The position numbers and the translations under genes are program-made. A DNA stretch of 57,501 bases, from positions 1-57,501 of the forward strand of contig CAJXZP010000021.1 of assembly GCA_913062955.1 (NCBI GenBank), written 5' to 3'. Position 1 is the first letter of the stretch. Each line of letters starts with the position of its first letter. Below are positions 48,695-57,501 of the stretch, in pieces. The notes beneath the pieces were generated by a model. It saw only the letters and a program-made list of their open reading frames with translations, was not told the origin of the DNA and ran no database searches. This DNA is from an uncultured Flavobacteriales bacterium. GTDB lineage: Bacteria > Bacteroidota > Bacteroidia > Flavobacteriales_G > Salibacteraceae.

Positions 48695-48702
48695 CAAAGG
48701 TA
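48695..48702 (-). promoter_or_regulatory. Predicted -7 element of gcvH
   Basis: The minus strand reads TACCTTTG between sprA and gcvH, 41 bases before the ATG at 48653. It would allow gcvH-vanZ-tonB transcription independent of sprA. Confidence 0.4.
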
Positions 48703-48712
48703 TTATTTTTTC

Positions 48713-51700
48713 CTACCCGCTTAAGTTAAATCGAATACTAAATCCACCGTTAGTAGTCGAATTAGGATAAGAAAGAGAGATCACTGGTGTATTCGAGATA
48801 TAGTCAAAGAAGAGACGAAGAGTTAATTTAGAACTCAATTTGTAATCCCCTGTCAGTTTCAATGACAATGAATTTTGACCATTGGTAGGCGTATTTGGAT
48901 TAATCTCAGTATCCAACTGACGAGTGATACTCAAACTCTTTCTTATGGAAAAATCACCTCGCACTTTGAAATCACTTTTTATGGCTCTTCGCTTGGTTTT
49001 TGGTTGGAAAGGCGCTCTTAACTTCTTAAAAGTATAGCCTAGGCCAATGGTTAATTCTTCTCCTCTAATTTCTAATACTTGTAAACTACGGGTACTTAAA
49101 TTTAAAGTTCTGTTTTTCTTAAAGGCAAATTTCACTTGAATGGAATTCTTTAAGGTAACATCAATTCCAATAAGAGGACTAAACGACTCGTTGATCGTAA
49201 TTCCATTAAAGTTGTTTTTTGCCGTGAAATTATTATTAATGGAACTCGTATCCCTTACGGAGGTAAATCCAGTTCCAAGCTTATCATCATACTGCACATT
49301 TGAGGTATATCCACCCACTATATACGCTGACTTATAGCCCGAAGTAATACTAATATTTCTAAATTTCTTTTTTAACGCAGGGATTTTAGCCAACCCAGAA
49401 TAGGTTAAGCGCATATTGGGAATATAAATTTTACTAAAAATATTTGTACTGTAATCCTCGGCATCCTTTCCACTATATGCCGCCAAAAATGCTGGAATCA
49501 ACACATCGGAATGATTGGGTCCAAAACCATCATAATAACCACTTGAGGTAGCTCCGTCAGAATATGCGGTATCATTTTTTGCAATAGACGCCTCCCCTAA
49601 CCTTTTAGAAATTATCACCCTGTTTTCCGAAAACTGTTCAAATGCCTGACTGATATAATTATCCCCATCCTTACCAAATGCGGTACCAAACATAAAGAAT
49701 GAGGAAGTGAAATTACCTTGCATGATTGGGCTATCTCTTTGAAATACATCCGTCACCAACTCACCCTCAATTTCAATTTCATCGTAATATCGATTGTACG
49801 TAGAATAGCTTTGCACATCATTCCACATGGTATTTAATTCCACCCTAAAATCACGGATAGGTTCTAAGGTTAACTTCAAATTTAATTTCTCACCCGTGGT
49901 GGTTCGATACTGATTATTAAAATCCGGATTCTTCCAGAGCCATTCATTCTTTTCCGCATAACCCAAGTAATCTTCGGAATCTCCAAAACCCGCTTGTTGT
50001 CCAAAAACAAAACCCCATCCTGGAGCAGACCAATCCGAATTCATCCCCATAGCTTCGGTTTGTGGGATATAACCCGGAAGCATAATACCTTGAGTATGTC
50101 CATAACTCGCATCCCCTTTTCGCACCATCATCAATACTCTGGCAAATGCATCTACAAAAGCAGGGGGGCCTGTCTTTTTAGGTTTTTTAGATTTTGCACT
50201 CCCCGTATCCGCATCCGACTTAGCCGTTTTAGAACGTGATTCCGCTGTTTCTCGTTTCTTAGCTCCGGGTCGCTTGGAGTTGATTCTTTTTAGGTACTTA
50301 GATTTATTATATAGGTTCACAAAATTCAACGATCCATTTAATTGAATGTTTTGGGTGTTTTGAATGGTGTTATTCGAATCCTCATTAATAATTAAAGGTC
50401 CTCGAACCCAACTATAGGTAGACCCATACTTGAAAGTAGTTTTGGTCCAATCTAAGACGGGGATTTTATTAATGGGTACATTCCACGTTAAATTAAACCC
50501 ATGATTGTAATTCATCGTTTTACCAAACTCCCTAATACTTGCCATTACCGTATCTCTCCAATATTCTTCATCTTGCGGACGTTCCGCAGTTTCTTCAATT
50601 AAAGATTTATTAGTTGCGTTAAAGTCAATTTTTAATCCTTTCGCCAAATCCCAACGAAATCCATACTTTCTGTTCCAATCGAAGGTTTTATTAACGTAAA
50701 CTGGAATATCGGTCAACAATTCTGGGTTGTTGTTTCGGGTACGAGATTCTTGATATTGACGATTTACATCGGTAGAAAAGGTGAAAGATTTGGGATAAAG
50801 GTTAAAGTTTAAATCTTTCACCAAGGCAAACCAATCGGAACTATTTAAAAATTTGTTTTGTGCAAATGGTTTAATGTTTTTGGGAGACGTAGAGAAATTA
50901 TACCCCAATCCACCCCGATATGTTTTTGTGTTATCGAATTCGGTTTCAAAATCATGCATTTCGGTAGAATTAAACGAATAGTTCAATGCAAAATTGGAGA
51001 TATCATACACTTGGCGTTTTTTCTTAACATTGGTTTTTTCCTTCCGTACATTGGTAAAATTCAAACTCTTTCGAGTCACCACTCTTTGCTGCACATTCCG
51101 TACCGAATCTTGTTGCCTCCCCGCAGGGAATGCTTCTTTCACGTAGGTATTAAATTCCACATCTGGAGCCAATGGTGCATATTGAGGTTTTACAATCCCA
51201 ATAGTATAACCTGCATAAGCTGGAATTTTAATTCCCGATTTCTTACCAAAGAATTTACCCAAATCTGCATTGGCTTGTAGATCCAAATCTTGACGAGTTT
51301 CCCGTTGACGTTCACTAATTTTCTTTTCAATACTTCCCCATCCTGGAGTACTCATACTACCTGAAACCGAAACATTGGCAAAGTCAGCCAGTTTTGCATT
51401 TGCAGTTACAATAGCTGCCCATCCACTTTGGTCATCAAAATCAGAAAGACGTAATTCATTAAACCAAATTTCGGCACATTTAGCCTCTCCATCATCCGTT
51501 TCATCGCCTAGTTTTTTTCGGGGATTACGAACCCCCAACATGATTGTTTTTACTCCACTTAAAGTTGGATTACCTACAATGGTTATTCTCGCTTTACCGA
51601 CTTGCAAAGAATAAGGATTTGAGAAATCAGCTAGTCCCCCGGCCAAAATAGCTTCCTTGCCTCTTTTTAACTTGACGTCCTTAAAATCATTTAAAGAAAT

Positions 51701-54700
51701 CTCCATATTATTCGCTTCCGGCCAAACAATTAACCTTTGTTGGTCGTCATCCCCATTATATTGTCCTTCTGGCGTAATTTTTAGCGGGATTTCATATTCG
51801 TAATAGTTATTTTCAAAATCGGTTCCTACGCGCATAAATGCGACCAATTCATTATCGTTTACCGGCATTTCATCAATATAAGACTCGGCATGCACAAACA
51901 TCTTAATGGTATTATAAGACAACATATCGAGATCAAAAGATCTATACACCCCTCTACCTTCTCCATCCGGTAAGGCACACAAGTTAACCGCTAAAGACTG
52001 CTCATTTAACTGGTTTTGGTTCGTAGAACCCACATTAGTTTCTCTATTAATAGCAGGAGGTAGTACATAATTAACGGGTATTTTTGACGAGTTCACCTCA
52101 ATATTTACGGCAGATACATCAAAATTGGTATTGTCATCTCCTAAAATATATTCACCGGCATCTTCTAAACTACCATCATACTTTCTCCATTCCCCACGAA
52201 CCAATTCGAAACGCGCCAAACGCATCACCGCTTCATGTTCGAACCCTCTCATGAACACCCGCATAAAACGAATAGAATTGAAATCTCTAGCTCCACCTAC
52301 AGAAATACCCTGACGAATTGGGATTTTTAATTGATACCAATCAATTTCTCTATCCCGGCCATCTTTGGTAGGGATGGTGGCAGTACGAACATCTGTAATG
52401 TAGTTATTTCCTACATTATCTCGGTTAAAATCAGATTTACTCACTTTAATCTTATACTGCCAATAAGATTCCGTTTCATCTACATTTTTATCCTTATTAA
52501 TATCCTCTTGATTGGGACGAGAAGAACCTAGAGCATCCCCATCGGAACCACTAATTGGGGAGTTTCCTTCGTACCCATTAAACTTTTTATACCGAGTTAA
52601 AATATCCGCTTCGGCATTATCATAGGCATCTGTTTTAAAATACTGGAAGTTATCTTGAGAAATATCATTGGCAAGAACAGGAATATTGGCTACCTGAGAA
52701 GCATAATTAGAAAAGAATATTTGCTCTTCACCATCTCTTAAACCATCTAAACCCACATCTTGGTATTGCCGTGCATCTGGGTCATTATCAAAGCCATCTA
52801 CAATTTGGTTACCAGGAGTGTATCTACCCCAGCTAGAAGTAAATGGCTCCGTAGCAATATCGGTGGGTGGTACCGAAATTCCATTTTCAAAAAAGTTTTG
52901 CCCATCTCGTTGCACATCTTCAGAGATAGAACCTAAATTGATATACATTTCACCCTTGTCATCCGAATACGCATAATCCTCATTAAATGGATCCATTACC
53001 CAAATTTGGATGTATTCAATATTGGATGCTTCAAAGTTCTGTTGGGTAATTTTTCGTTGAATTCCACCCCATCTCGTTTCAGGAGCTAAAAGAGACCCAT
53101 CATTAAGGTCAATACCCTCACTATATTTTGTCCCGATAGAATCTTCCCCGTTAAAATCGTAGTTGTTTTGGCCTTTTTCTGAAGGATAAAAGGCCAAATC
53201 TAAGGTACGTATATTCTGATTTTGAACACTACTAACTTGTTGATTTTCAAAAACCTCCGTCACGGTGATTTCACGCATAAAGTGATTACTGGTCATGGTT
53301 GGATCATTCTTGATATGCGCAGGTGTTCTAGAGTCATCTCTAAAAAACAATTGATCAATTTGATACCAGGAAAATAAAGCTCTATTAAAACCCAAGGCTA
53401 CATTATTAGACAAAGAAGCTTCTGGAAACAGATTGGATTGGTTTTGAGGAATAGAAGCCAAAGACCAAGAACTCTGGGTCATTAATTCAATGGTGGATTG
53501 ACTACCTTCAAAATCATCAATATAAGAATTTCCATCTTTTCCAATTGCTTTGGAGTGTCCTGGAAGAAACTGTGCAAATTCACCTACTACGGAAAAATTT
53601 GATTTTGCCTTGGTATCAATTCCAGGAATCTTATCCACCAATCGAGTTAATAACTGAGACTCTGAACGGTAAGTTCCATCCACCCCCCAAACGGTATTTG
53701 AAATAGGCTCATCCCCATAACTCGTTTTTTGAGTTAATGGTCTTTCGGATAAATTCATAATAGTACCCCCAACTAAGAAATCTTTCGAGATTTTGAAATC
53801 AAAACGAGCCGCCATCATGGTTTTGGTTTGAATGTTAAATAGCGAATTACTTTCTAAAGAAATTTTGATAGGAATACCGGACTCCAATAAACCTTGATTC
53901 AGTATTTTCACTCTACCTCTATTGTAATCTACGGTATAATCAGATCCTTCTACCAGTTCTCTTCCACCAGCAGTTACCTTTACCGAACCTTCTGGTATTT
54001 GCATGGCGCCCACTGAGATATCACTACTTACGGAAGATTCATACTTTCCTTTAAAATAAAATCTATTCTTATTTGGGAACTTGGCCTTTGCTTCTGGCTG
54101 TGTATTGGTATATAAGGAATCGAATGCGTATTTCTCAATAAAATCAGCGTCTCCATTGGAAATATTATGAATATGACTTCCAAACGGTTCCAATACCGGG
54201 AAGAAAATCTTACCATTTCGGGGATTAATATTAGGGACATGCGTTGGGGCGGATAAGAAATCAAAAACGCCATCCGGACCTTTTCTCATATTCCGATCCA
54301 TTACATCTAAACCCATTACTTGAATTAACGGAATCCCTGAAACCAAATCAGACCCTGTAGGAAGGTAATTGGTAGGCACTCCGGTTCTTCTATCCAAATA
54401 CCAAATATCAAATTTGAAGTTATTCGCTTGAATTTGGTACGCCCCAATCGAATATACATTCTTCATCATCAAATCCCACATCGGTGCCTGAGTATTGATT
54501 TTTGAACTCTTCAACATTTTGGTAATCATGGCTTTTTCGTTCGCTACATCGGTAGAAAACTCACCTACTTGAAACACTTCATTTTGATACGTATATTGGT
54601 AGGCTACTGACAACACCTGATTGGGTTGCATTTCCATGTTTAAGGAGATCACTCCAAGCAAAGGATTGAATGAATAATCGTTTGCGGCAAGTAATCTAGC

Positions 54701-56029
54701 CAAACCCACTTTTTGATAATCTTCTTGCGACACATAACCCATAGCCTCCAGAACAGGGGTAGCTTGGTTATAATTTTTCACGGGGTCAATATTAACTTGA
54801 CTAAACAGGGAATTGGAATTATTACTTGGATATTCCGAACTAGAATAAACAACCAAAGGTCCACGGCCATCTTGGTTGAATACTTTCGTGGCATCCACTT
54901 CTCCTAAATCTTGAAATGCGATTAAGTTTCTTGTATTTTGAGTGGTGTTATTATTGTTAGTTACCCACACTTCGATACGAGTTACATTAAATCTGGACGA
55001 TACAAAAGGAGGACTACTAGACATAGCCTCTTCGTAATTATCTCGAAAGTATTGTGAAATAAAATAATGCCGGTTATCATCGTATTCATCGGCCTTTAAT
55101 TCGTATTCCTTTACTTGTGCCCCACCCTTTACCTCAATCTCTTCTTTTTTACCTTTTTGTTGGGAGATTACACTCGTTACTTCTAATCTTCCAAATTTCA
55201 ATTTGGTTTTTAAACCAAACAAACTTTGCGAACCTGTAATTAATGACCCGGATAATGGGAGAGCTACGTTACCGGCTTCAATTTTTTGAATAATGTCGTC
55301 ATCATAACCCGTAAAATCAATTTTTACTTGATTTTCGAAATCGAAGGTAGCCTCGGTATTGTAATTGATGGACATTTTCAACTTATCGCCAATATTCCCA
55401 ATCAGGTTAACTTGTATTTGTTGATCAAAGTCAAAAGTGGTGATACTCCGCTGTCTTTCGGACAGAGCCGGATTTTGGGTTTTGGAATTCTTTAATCCAA
55501 ACTTTACTTGAGCCGATCCACTTGGACGAATATCAATAGTATTTCCACCAAAAATATTATCAAATCCCTTGCTATCAATATTTAAAGCTGGAATCAGGTC
55601 TTTACTTTTAGGATTATCTTTACTAAACTCACTAAGTGTCGCATTCTTTTCTCGCCAATAGTCAGATAACGCTTTATTTAAATCATACTCTTTATATTCC
55701 TCGAAATTCATCGTGCTAATGGGACGATAATCCAATGTATCCCCAATTTTGGTCACGATATAATAATTTCCAGAAACAGGATCGTATTGAATTTCTTGGG
55801 TGATATTGTCCGGATCTTCTAAATTTATTGGAGATTCGGATTGATTAAACGGGCTGACACTATTGTCTTCGTACGGATATTTTAAATCAATGGTATCTCC
55901 TGAATCTGTTGGGATTACCTCATACGAATACTCGTAAGCTATCTTTGATGCTTGTACCGAGAAATTAGCCATAAAAAACATGGCTAACCCTACTAGTAAA
56001 ATTCTTATCCCGTAAATATTATCCAACAC
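48713..56029 (-). CDS. sprA: Cell surface protein SprA (T9SS outer-membrane translocon)
   Basis: SprA is the giant beta-barrel that forms the outer-membrane channel of the type IX secretion system and is needed for gliding. The 2438-residue length agrees with known SprA proteins (about 2400). There is an N-terminal signal (to about 'FSVQA', 27), followed by 'IDIRPSGSAQVKFGLKNSKTQNPALSERQR' and 'LIGNIGDKLKMSINYNTEATFDFENQVKIDFTGYDDDIIQKIEAGNVALPLSGSLI'. Many barrel strands and conserved blocks follow, such as 'EIWFNELRLSDFDDQSGWAA'. A Lys/Arg/Ser-rich stretch near 1930-1985 precedes 'PPAFVDAFARVLMMVRKGDASY'. The C-terminus is aromatic-poor 'GGFSIRFNLSG'. The start codon is GTG at 56029, 19 bases after ruvA. 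Confidence 0.97.
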   Translation of the reverse strand: MLDNIYGIRILLVGLAMFFMANFSVQASKIAYEYSYEVIPTDSGDTIDLKYPYEDNSVSPFNQSESPINLEDPDNITQEIQYDPVSGNYYIVTKIGDTLDYRPISTMNFEEYKEYDLNKALSDYWREKNATLSEFSKDNPKSKDLIPALNIDSKGFDNIFGGNTIDIRPSGSAQVKFGLKNSKTQNPALSERQRSITTFDFDQQIQVNLIGNIGDKLKMSINYNTEATFDFENQVKIDFTGYDDDIIQKIEAGNVALPLSGSLITGSQSLFGLKTKLKFGRLEVTSVISQQKGKKEEIEVKGGAQVKEYELKADEYDDNRHYFISQYFRDNYEEAMSSSPPFVSSRFNVTRIEVWVTNNNNTTQNTRNLIAFQDLGEVDATKVFNQDGRGPLVVYSSSEYPSNNSNSLFSQVNIDPVKNYNQATPVLEAMGYVSQEDYQKVGLARLLAANDYSFNPLLGVISLNMEMQPNQVLSVAYQYTYQNEVFQVGEFSTDVANEKAMITKMLKSSKINTQAPMWDLMMKNVYSIGAYQIQANNFKFDIWYLDRRTGVPTNYLPTGSDLVSGIPLIQVMGLDVMDRNMRKGPDGVFDFLSAPTHVPNINPRNGKIFFPVLEPFGSHIHNISNGDADFIEKYAFDSLYTNTQPEAKAKFPNKNRFYFKGKYESSVSSDISVGAMQIPEGSVKVTAGGRELVEGSDYTVDYNRGRVKILNQGLLESGIPIKISLESNSLFNIQTKTMMAARFDFKISKDFLVGGTIMNLSERPLTQKTSYGDEPISNTVWGVDGTYRSESQLLTRLVDKIPGIDTKAKSNFSVVGEFAQFLPGHSKAIGKDGNSYIDDFEGSQSTIELMTQSSWSLASIPQNQSNLFPEASLSNNVALGFNRALFSWYQIDQLFFRDDSRTPAHIKNDPTMTSNHFMREITVTEVFENQQVSSVQNQNIRTLDLAFYPSEKGQNNYDFNGEDSIGTKYSEGIDLNDGSLLAPETRWGGIQRKITQQNFEASNIEYIQIWVMDPFNEDYAYSDDKGEMYINLGSISEDVQRDGQNFFENGISVPPTDIATEPFTSSWGRYTPGNQIVDGFDNDPDARQYQDVGLDGLRDGEEQIFFSNYASQVANIPVLANDISQDNFQYFKTDAYDNAEADILTRYKKFNGYEGNSPISGSDGDALGSSRPNQEDINKDKNVDETESYWQYKIKVSKSDFNRDNVGNNYITDVRTATIPTKDGRDREIDWYQLKIPIRQGISVGGARDFNSIRFMRVFMRGFEHEAVMRLARFELVRGEWRKYDGSLEDAGEYILGDDNTNFDVSAVNIEVNSSKIPVNYVLPPAINRETNVGSTNQNQLNEQSLAVNLCALPDGEGRGVYRSFDLDMLSYNTIKMFVHAESYIDEMPVNDNELVAFMRVGTDFENNYYEYEIPLKITPEGQYNGDDDQQRLIVWPEANNMEISLNDFKDVKLKRGKEAILAGGLADFSNPYSLQVGKARITIVGNPTLSGVKTIMLGVRNPRKKLGDETDDGEAKCAEIWFNELRLSDFDDQSGWAAIVTANAKLADFANVSVSGSMSTPGWGSIEKKISERQRETRQDLDLQANADLGKFFGKKSGIKIPAYAGYTIGIVKPQYAPLAPDVEFNTYVKEAFPAGRQQDSVRNVQQRVVTRKSLNFTNVRKEKTNVKKKRQVYDISNFALNYSFNSTEMHDFETEFDNTKTYRGGLGYNFSTSPKNIKPFAQNKFLNSSDWFALVKDLNFNLYPKSFTFSTDVNRQYQESRTRNNNPELLTDIPVYVNKTFDWNRKYGFRWDLAKGLKIDFNATNKSLIEETAERPQDEEYWRDTVMASIREFGKTMNYNHGFNLTWNVPINKIPVLDWTKTTFKYGSTYSWVRGPLIINEDSNNTIQNTQNIQLNGSLNFVNLYNKSKYLKRINSKRPGAKKRETAESRSKTAKSDADTGSAKSKKPKKTGPPAFVDAFARVLMMVRKGDASYGHTQGIMLPGYIPQTEAMGMNSDWSAPGWGFVFGQQAGFGDSEDYLGYAEKNEWLWKNPDFNNQYRTTTGEKLNLKLTLEPIRDFRVELNTMWNDVQSYSTYNRYYDEIEIEGELVTDVFQRDSPIMQGNFTSSFFMFGTAFGKDGDNYISQAFEQFSENRVIISKRLGEASIAKNDTAYSDGATSSGYYDGFGPNHSDVLIPAFLAAYSGKDAEDYSTNIFSKIYIPNMRLTYSGLAKIPALKKKFRNISITSGYKSAYIVGGYTSNVQYDDKLGTGFTSVRDTSSINNNFTAKNNFNGITINESFSPLIGIDVTLKNSIQVKFAFKKNRTLNLSTRSLQVLEIRGEELTIGLGYTFKKLRAPFQPKTKRRAIKSDFKVRGDFSIRKSLSITRQLDTEINPNTPTNGQNSLSLKLTGDYKLSSKLTLRLFFDYISNTPVISLSYPNSTTNGGFSIRFNLSG

Positions 56030-56048
56030 TAAATTTATTGCTCCGAAA

Positions 56049-56630
56049 CTATAGTTTTTTCAGTGCTAATTTCACCAATTCCTCCACGGGCATTTCCCCA
56101 TTGTTTTTCACTAGGTTATCTACCATTTTGGTTGATTTATTCTTATCAAATCCTAGAGCGAACAATGCAGATAACGCCTCTTCTCGGCTAGTATTGTGTG
56201 CGGTTAAAGAAATATCTGAACCACCTTCAATCTGAGTGACTTTATCCTTTAAATCAATAATGATTCTTTGAGCTGTTTTAGTACCAATTCCTTTGACCGA
56301 TTGAACGGTTGCAGCATCCCCATTTGCAATGGCTGAAATTGCCTCACTTGGAGACAACGAACTGAGTACCATTTGGGCCGTACTAGCTCCGACTCCCGAA
56401 ACTGAAATTAACTGTCTAAAAAAAGTACGTTCTTCTTTATCGGCAAAACCATAAAGCACATGCGCATCATCCCGAATAGCCAAATGAGTAAATAAGCTCA
56501 CAACCTCTTCATCTCCCAATAAACTGAAAGTATTCAATGAAATATTTACATAATACCCTACCCCGTTACATTCAATAACAGCGTAACTGGGGTTTTTTTC
56601 GGCTAATCTACCTTTTAAAAATTCTATCAT
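56049..56630 (-). CDS. ruvA: Holliday junction branch migration protein RuvA
   Basis: RuvA binds Holliday junctions and loads the RuvB helicase. The 193-residue protein has domain I ('MIEFLKGRLAEKNPSYAVIECNGVGYYVNISL') and domain II with two helix-hairpin-helix motifs ('LISVSGVGASTAQMVLSSL', 'VQSVKGIGTKTAQRIIIDLKDKV'). The C-terminal domain III is the RuvB-binding helix bundle ('SREEALSALFALGFDKNKSTKMVDNLV'). The start overlaps the malic enzyme stop by 4 bases (ATGA). ruvB and ruvC are not in the window. Confidence 0.97.
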   Translation of the reverse strand: MIEFLKGRLAEKNPSYAVIECNGVGYYVNISLNTFSLLGDEEVVSLFTHLAIRDDAHVLYGFADKEERTFFRQLISVSGVGASTAQMVLSSLSPSEAISAIANGDAATVQSVKGIGTKTAQRIIIDLKDKVTQIEGGSDISLTAHNTSREEALSALFALGFDKNKSTKMVDNLVKNNGEMPVEELVKLALKKL

Positions 56631-57501
56631 TTTAATTTTTTAGCTTGAGCATCTACACAGGCAACTTTCACCATATTGATGATTTCCCGTACCGTACTCC
56701 CTAATTGTAAAACATGGAAAGGTTTGCCCATTCCGAGTAAAATAGGACCAATAGCATCTGTGGAGGCTAATTGTTGCGTGATTTTATAGGCAACATTTCC
56801 AGCGGTAAGGTTTGGGAAAATTAAGGTATTCACCTTTTCATTTACCAATTTAGAGAATGGGAATATCTCTTCTAACAACTCATTATCTAAAGCAAAATTG
56901 GCTTGCATTTCTCCATCCACTAACACTTCTGGATGATCTCGATGTAATATTTCAACCGCTTGTGAAGCTTTACTAGCACTTGGAGTACTTGAAGAACCAA
57001 AGTTTGAATAGGACAACATCGCAATAACAGGCTTAATCTTCATTCTTTTTACCGCTTCATCTACCTGTCGGGTAATATCCACCAATTCCTCCGCAGTAGG
57101 GTCAAAATTTATGGTTGTATCTGCGAAGAACAAGGGCCCATTTTTAGTGATCACCACATACATACCTACCAATCGTAAAGCATCCTTATCCTTACCTAGA
57201 ACCTGCAATGCTGGACGAATAGTATCTGGATAATTTCTAGTTAAACCAGAAATAGCAGCATCGGCCATTCCTAATTCTAGCATACCGGAAGCGAAATAAT
57301 TTCGTTCCCGCATTAATTTGGTGGCTTCATACAAGGTTAACCCTTTACGCTTCCGTTTTTCGAAGAACATCTTCCCAAAACGGGCTCTTAACTCTTCTGT
57401 TTCTTCCGATCTTGCATCCATGATTTCGCATCCTGTAAGATCCAGAGAGAATTCATCGGCTATTTTTTTAATTCTCTTTTCGGCACCCAATAATATGGGT
57501 A
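56627..57501 (-). CDS. maeB: NADP-dependent malic enzyme, C-terminal phosphotransacetylase-like part (partial)
   Basis: The reading frame runs off the window edge, so only the C-terminal portion (about 290 residues) is present. It is the phosphate-acetyltransferase-like domain found at the end of MaeB-type malic enzymes. Residues include 'PILLGAEKRIKKIADEF' (read through a non-start TTG at 57490), 'YFASGMLELGMADAAISGLTRNYPDTIRPALQVLG', 'TINFDPTAEELVDITRQVDEAV', 'MLSYSNFGSSSTPSASKASQAVEILH' and 'NTLIFPNLTAGNVAYKITQQLASTDAIGPILLGMGKPFHVLQLGSTVREIINM'. The malic catalytic half lies outside, so a free-standing Pta cannot be ruled out. The position before ruvA-sprA supports malic enzyme. Confidence 0.88.
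   Translation of the reverse strand, partial: PILLGAEKRIKKIADEFSLDLTGCEIMDARSEETEELRARFGKMFFEKRKRKGLTLYEATKLMRERNYFASGMLELGMADAAISGLTRNYPDTIRPALQVLGKDKDALRLVGMYVVITKNGPLFFADTTINFDPTAEELVDITRQVDEAVKRMKIKPVIAMLSYSNFGSSSTPSASKASQAVEILHRDHPEVLVDGEMQANFALDNELLEEIFPFSKLVNEKVNTLIFPNLTAGNVAYKITQQLASTDAIGPILLGMGKPFHVLQLGSTVREIINMVKVACVDAQAKKLK

Noticed and set aside
50858-51280. 140-codon plus-strand open frame opposite sprA
   Set aside because: It is antisense within the 7.3-kb sprA gene, which supplies the conserved coding signal; the product looks like random translation rich in Phe and Ile.
1-57501. Search for CRISPR arrays, insertion sequences, prophage, restriction or other defence genes
   Set aside because: I saw no regularly spaced repeats, transposase, integrase, phage structural gene, methyltransferase or known defence motif; gene content is core-like throughout.

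Overview
The window looks like chromosomal DNA from a Bacteroidota bacterium, most likely a gliding or surface-living member of the Flavobacteriales. The DNA is visibly AT-rich. It carries the giant outer-membrane protein SprA, secreted proteins with type A and type B type IX secretion (T9SS) tails, a SusC/SusD pair, a DUF4270 lipoprotein and two RemB-like proteins. Its promoters fit the Bacteroidota TTTG...TAnnTTTG pattern, and Shine-Dalgarno sites are generally absent. I cannot name the genus.

Layout. 1-2508: a small lipoprotein, an HTH/DUF2975 regulatory pair with palindromes over its promoter, and a DUF3108 protein. 2515-6841 (minus): radA, then panD-flippase-rfaE2 as one operon, then panC. 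6966-10999 (plus): a truncated glycogen-synthase-like protein, a DUF4270 lipoprotein and glmS. 11001-12994 (minus): a TM2-domain protein and an S41 protease. 13415-18146: the SusC/SusD pair, followed by a strong terminator and tRNA-Leu(CAA). 18498-20626: prs, rplY (L25/Ctc) and pth. 20673-29726: mixed housekeeping and metabolic genes (coiled-coil membrane protein, comF, free-Met-R-sulfoxide reductase, Ig-like lipoprotein, omega-amidase, Rid protein, acyl-CoA carboxylase beta chain, thioredoxin-like protein, YdeI and YciI relatives). 29825-31288: a helical protein I do not recognise. 31543-38220 (minus): a four-gene run of a type B secreted protein, riboflavin synthase, an MsbA-like ABC exporter and a type A secreted protein. 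38422-42452: pdxA, a 600-base gene-free stretch with hairpins, a long MORN-repeat protein and a DUF2461 protein. 42453-57501 (minus): two RemB-like proteins, deoC, two TonB proteins, VanZ, gcvH, sprA, ruvA and the end of an NADP-malic enzyme. As I recall it, malic enzyme-ruvA-sprA-gcvH-vanZ-tonB is a familiar flavobacterial order.

How the genes work together. Three cofactor or precursor steps are present: panC/panD for pantothenate, ribE for riboflavin and pdxA for PLP. Two envelope-sugar steps are present: glmS and rfaE2. SusC/SusD and the two TonB proteins belong to energised outer-membrane uptake. SprA, the RemB-like pair and the secreted proteins belong to T9SS and gliding.

I found no CRISPR array, prophage, transposase, restriction system or obvious defence island, and nothing I can call a whole new system. 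The most interesting signals are small: candidate operators at 1373-1418 and 6900-6919, a REP-like palindromic element at 3971-4043, a perfect 18-bp hairpin built into the end of a coding sequence at 11012-11050, and a glycosyltransferase-like protein that has lost its sugar-nucleotide loop and C-terminal half.
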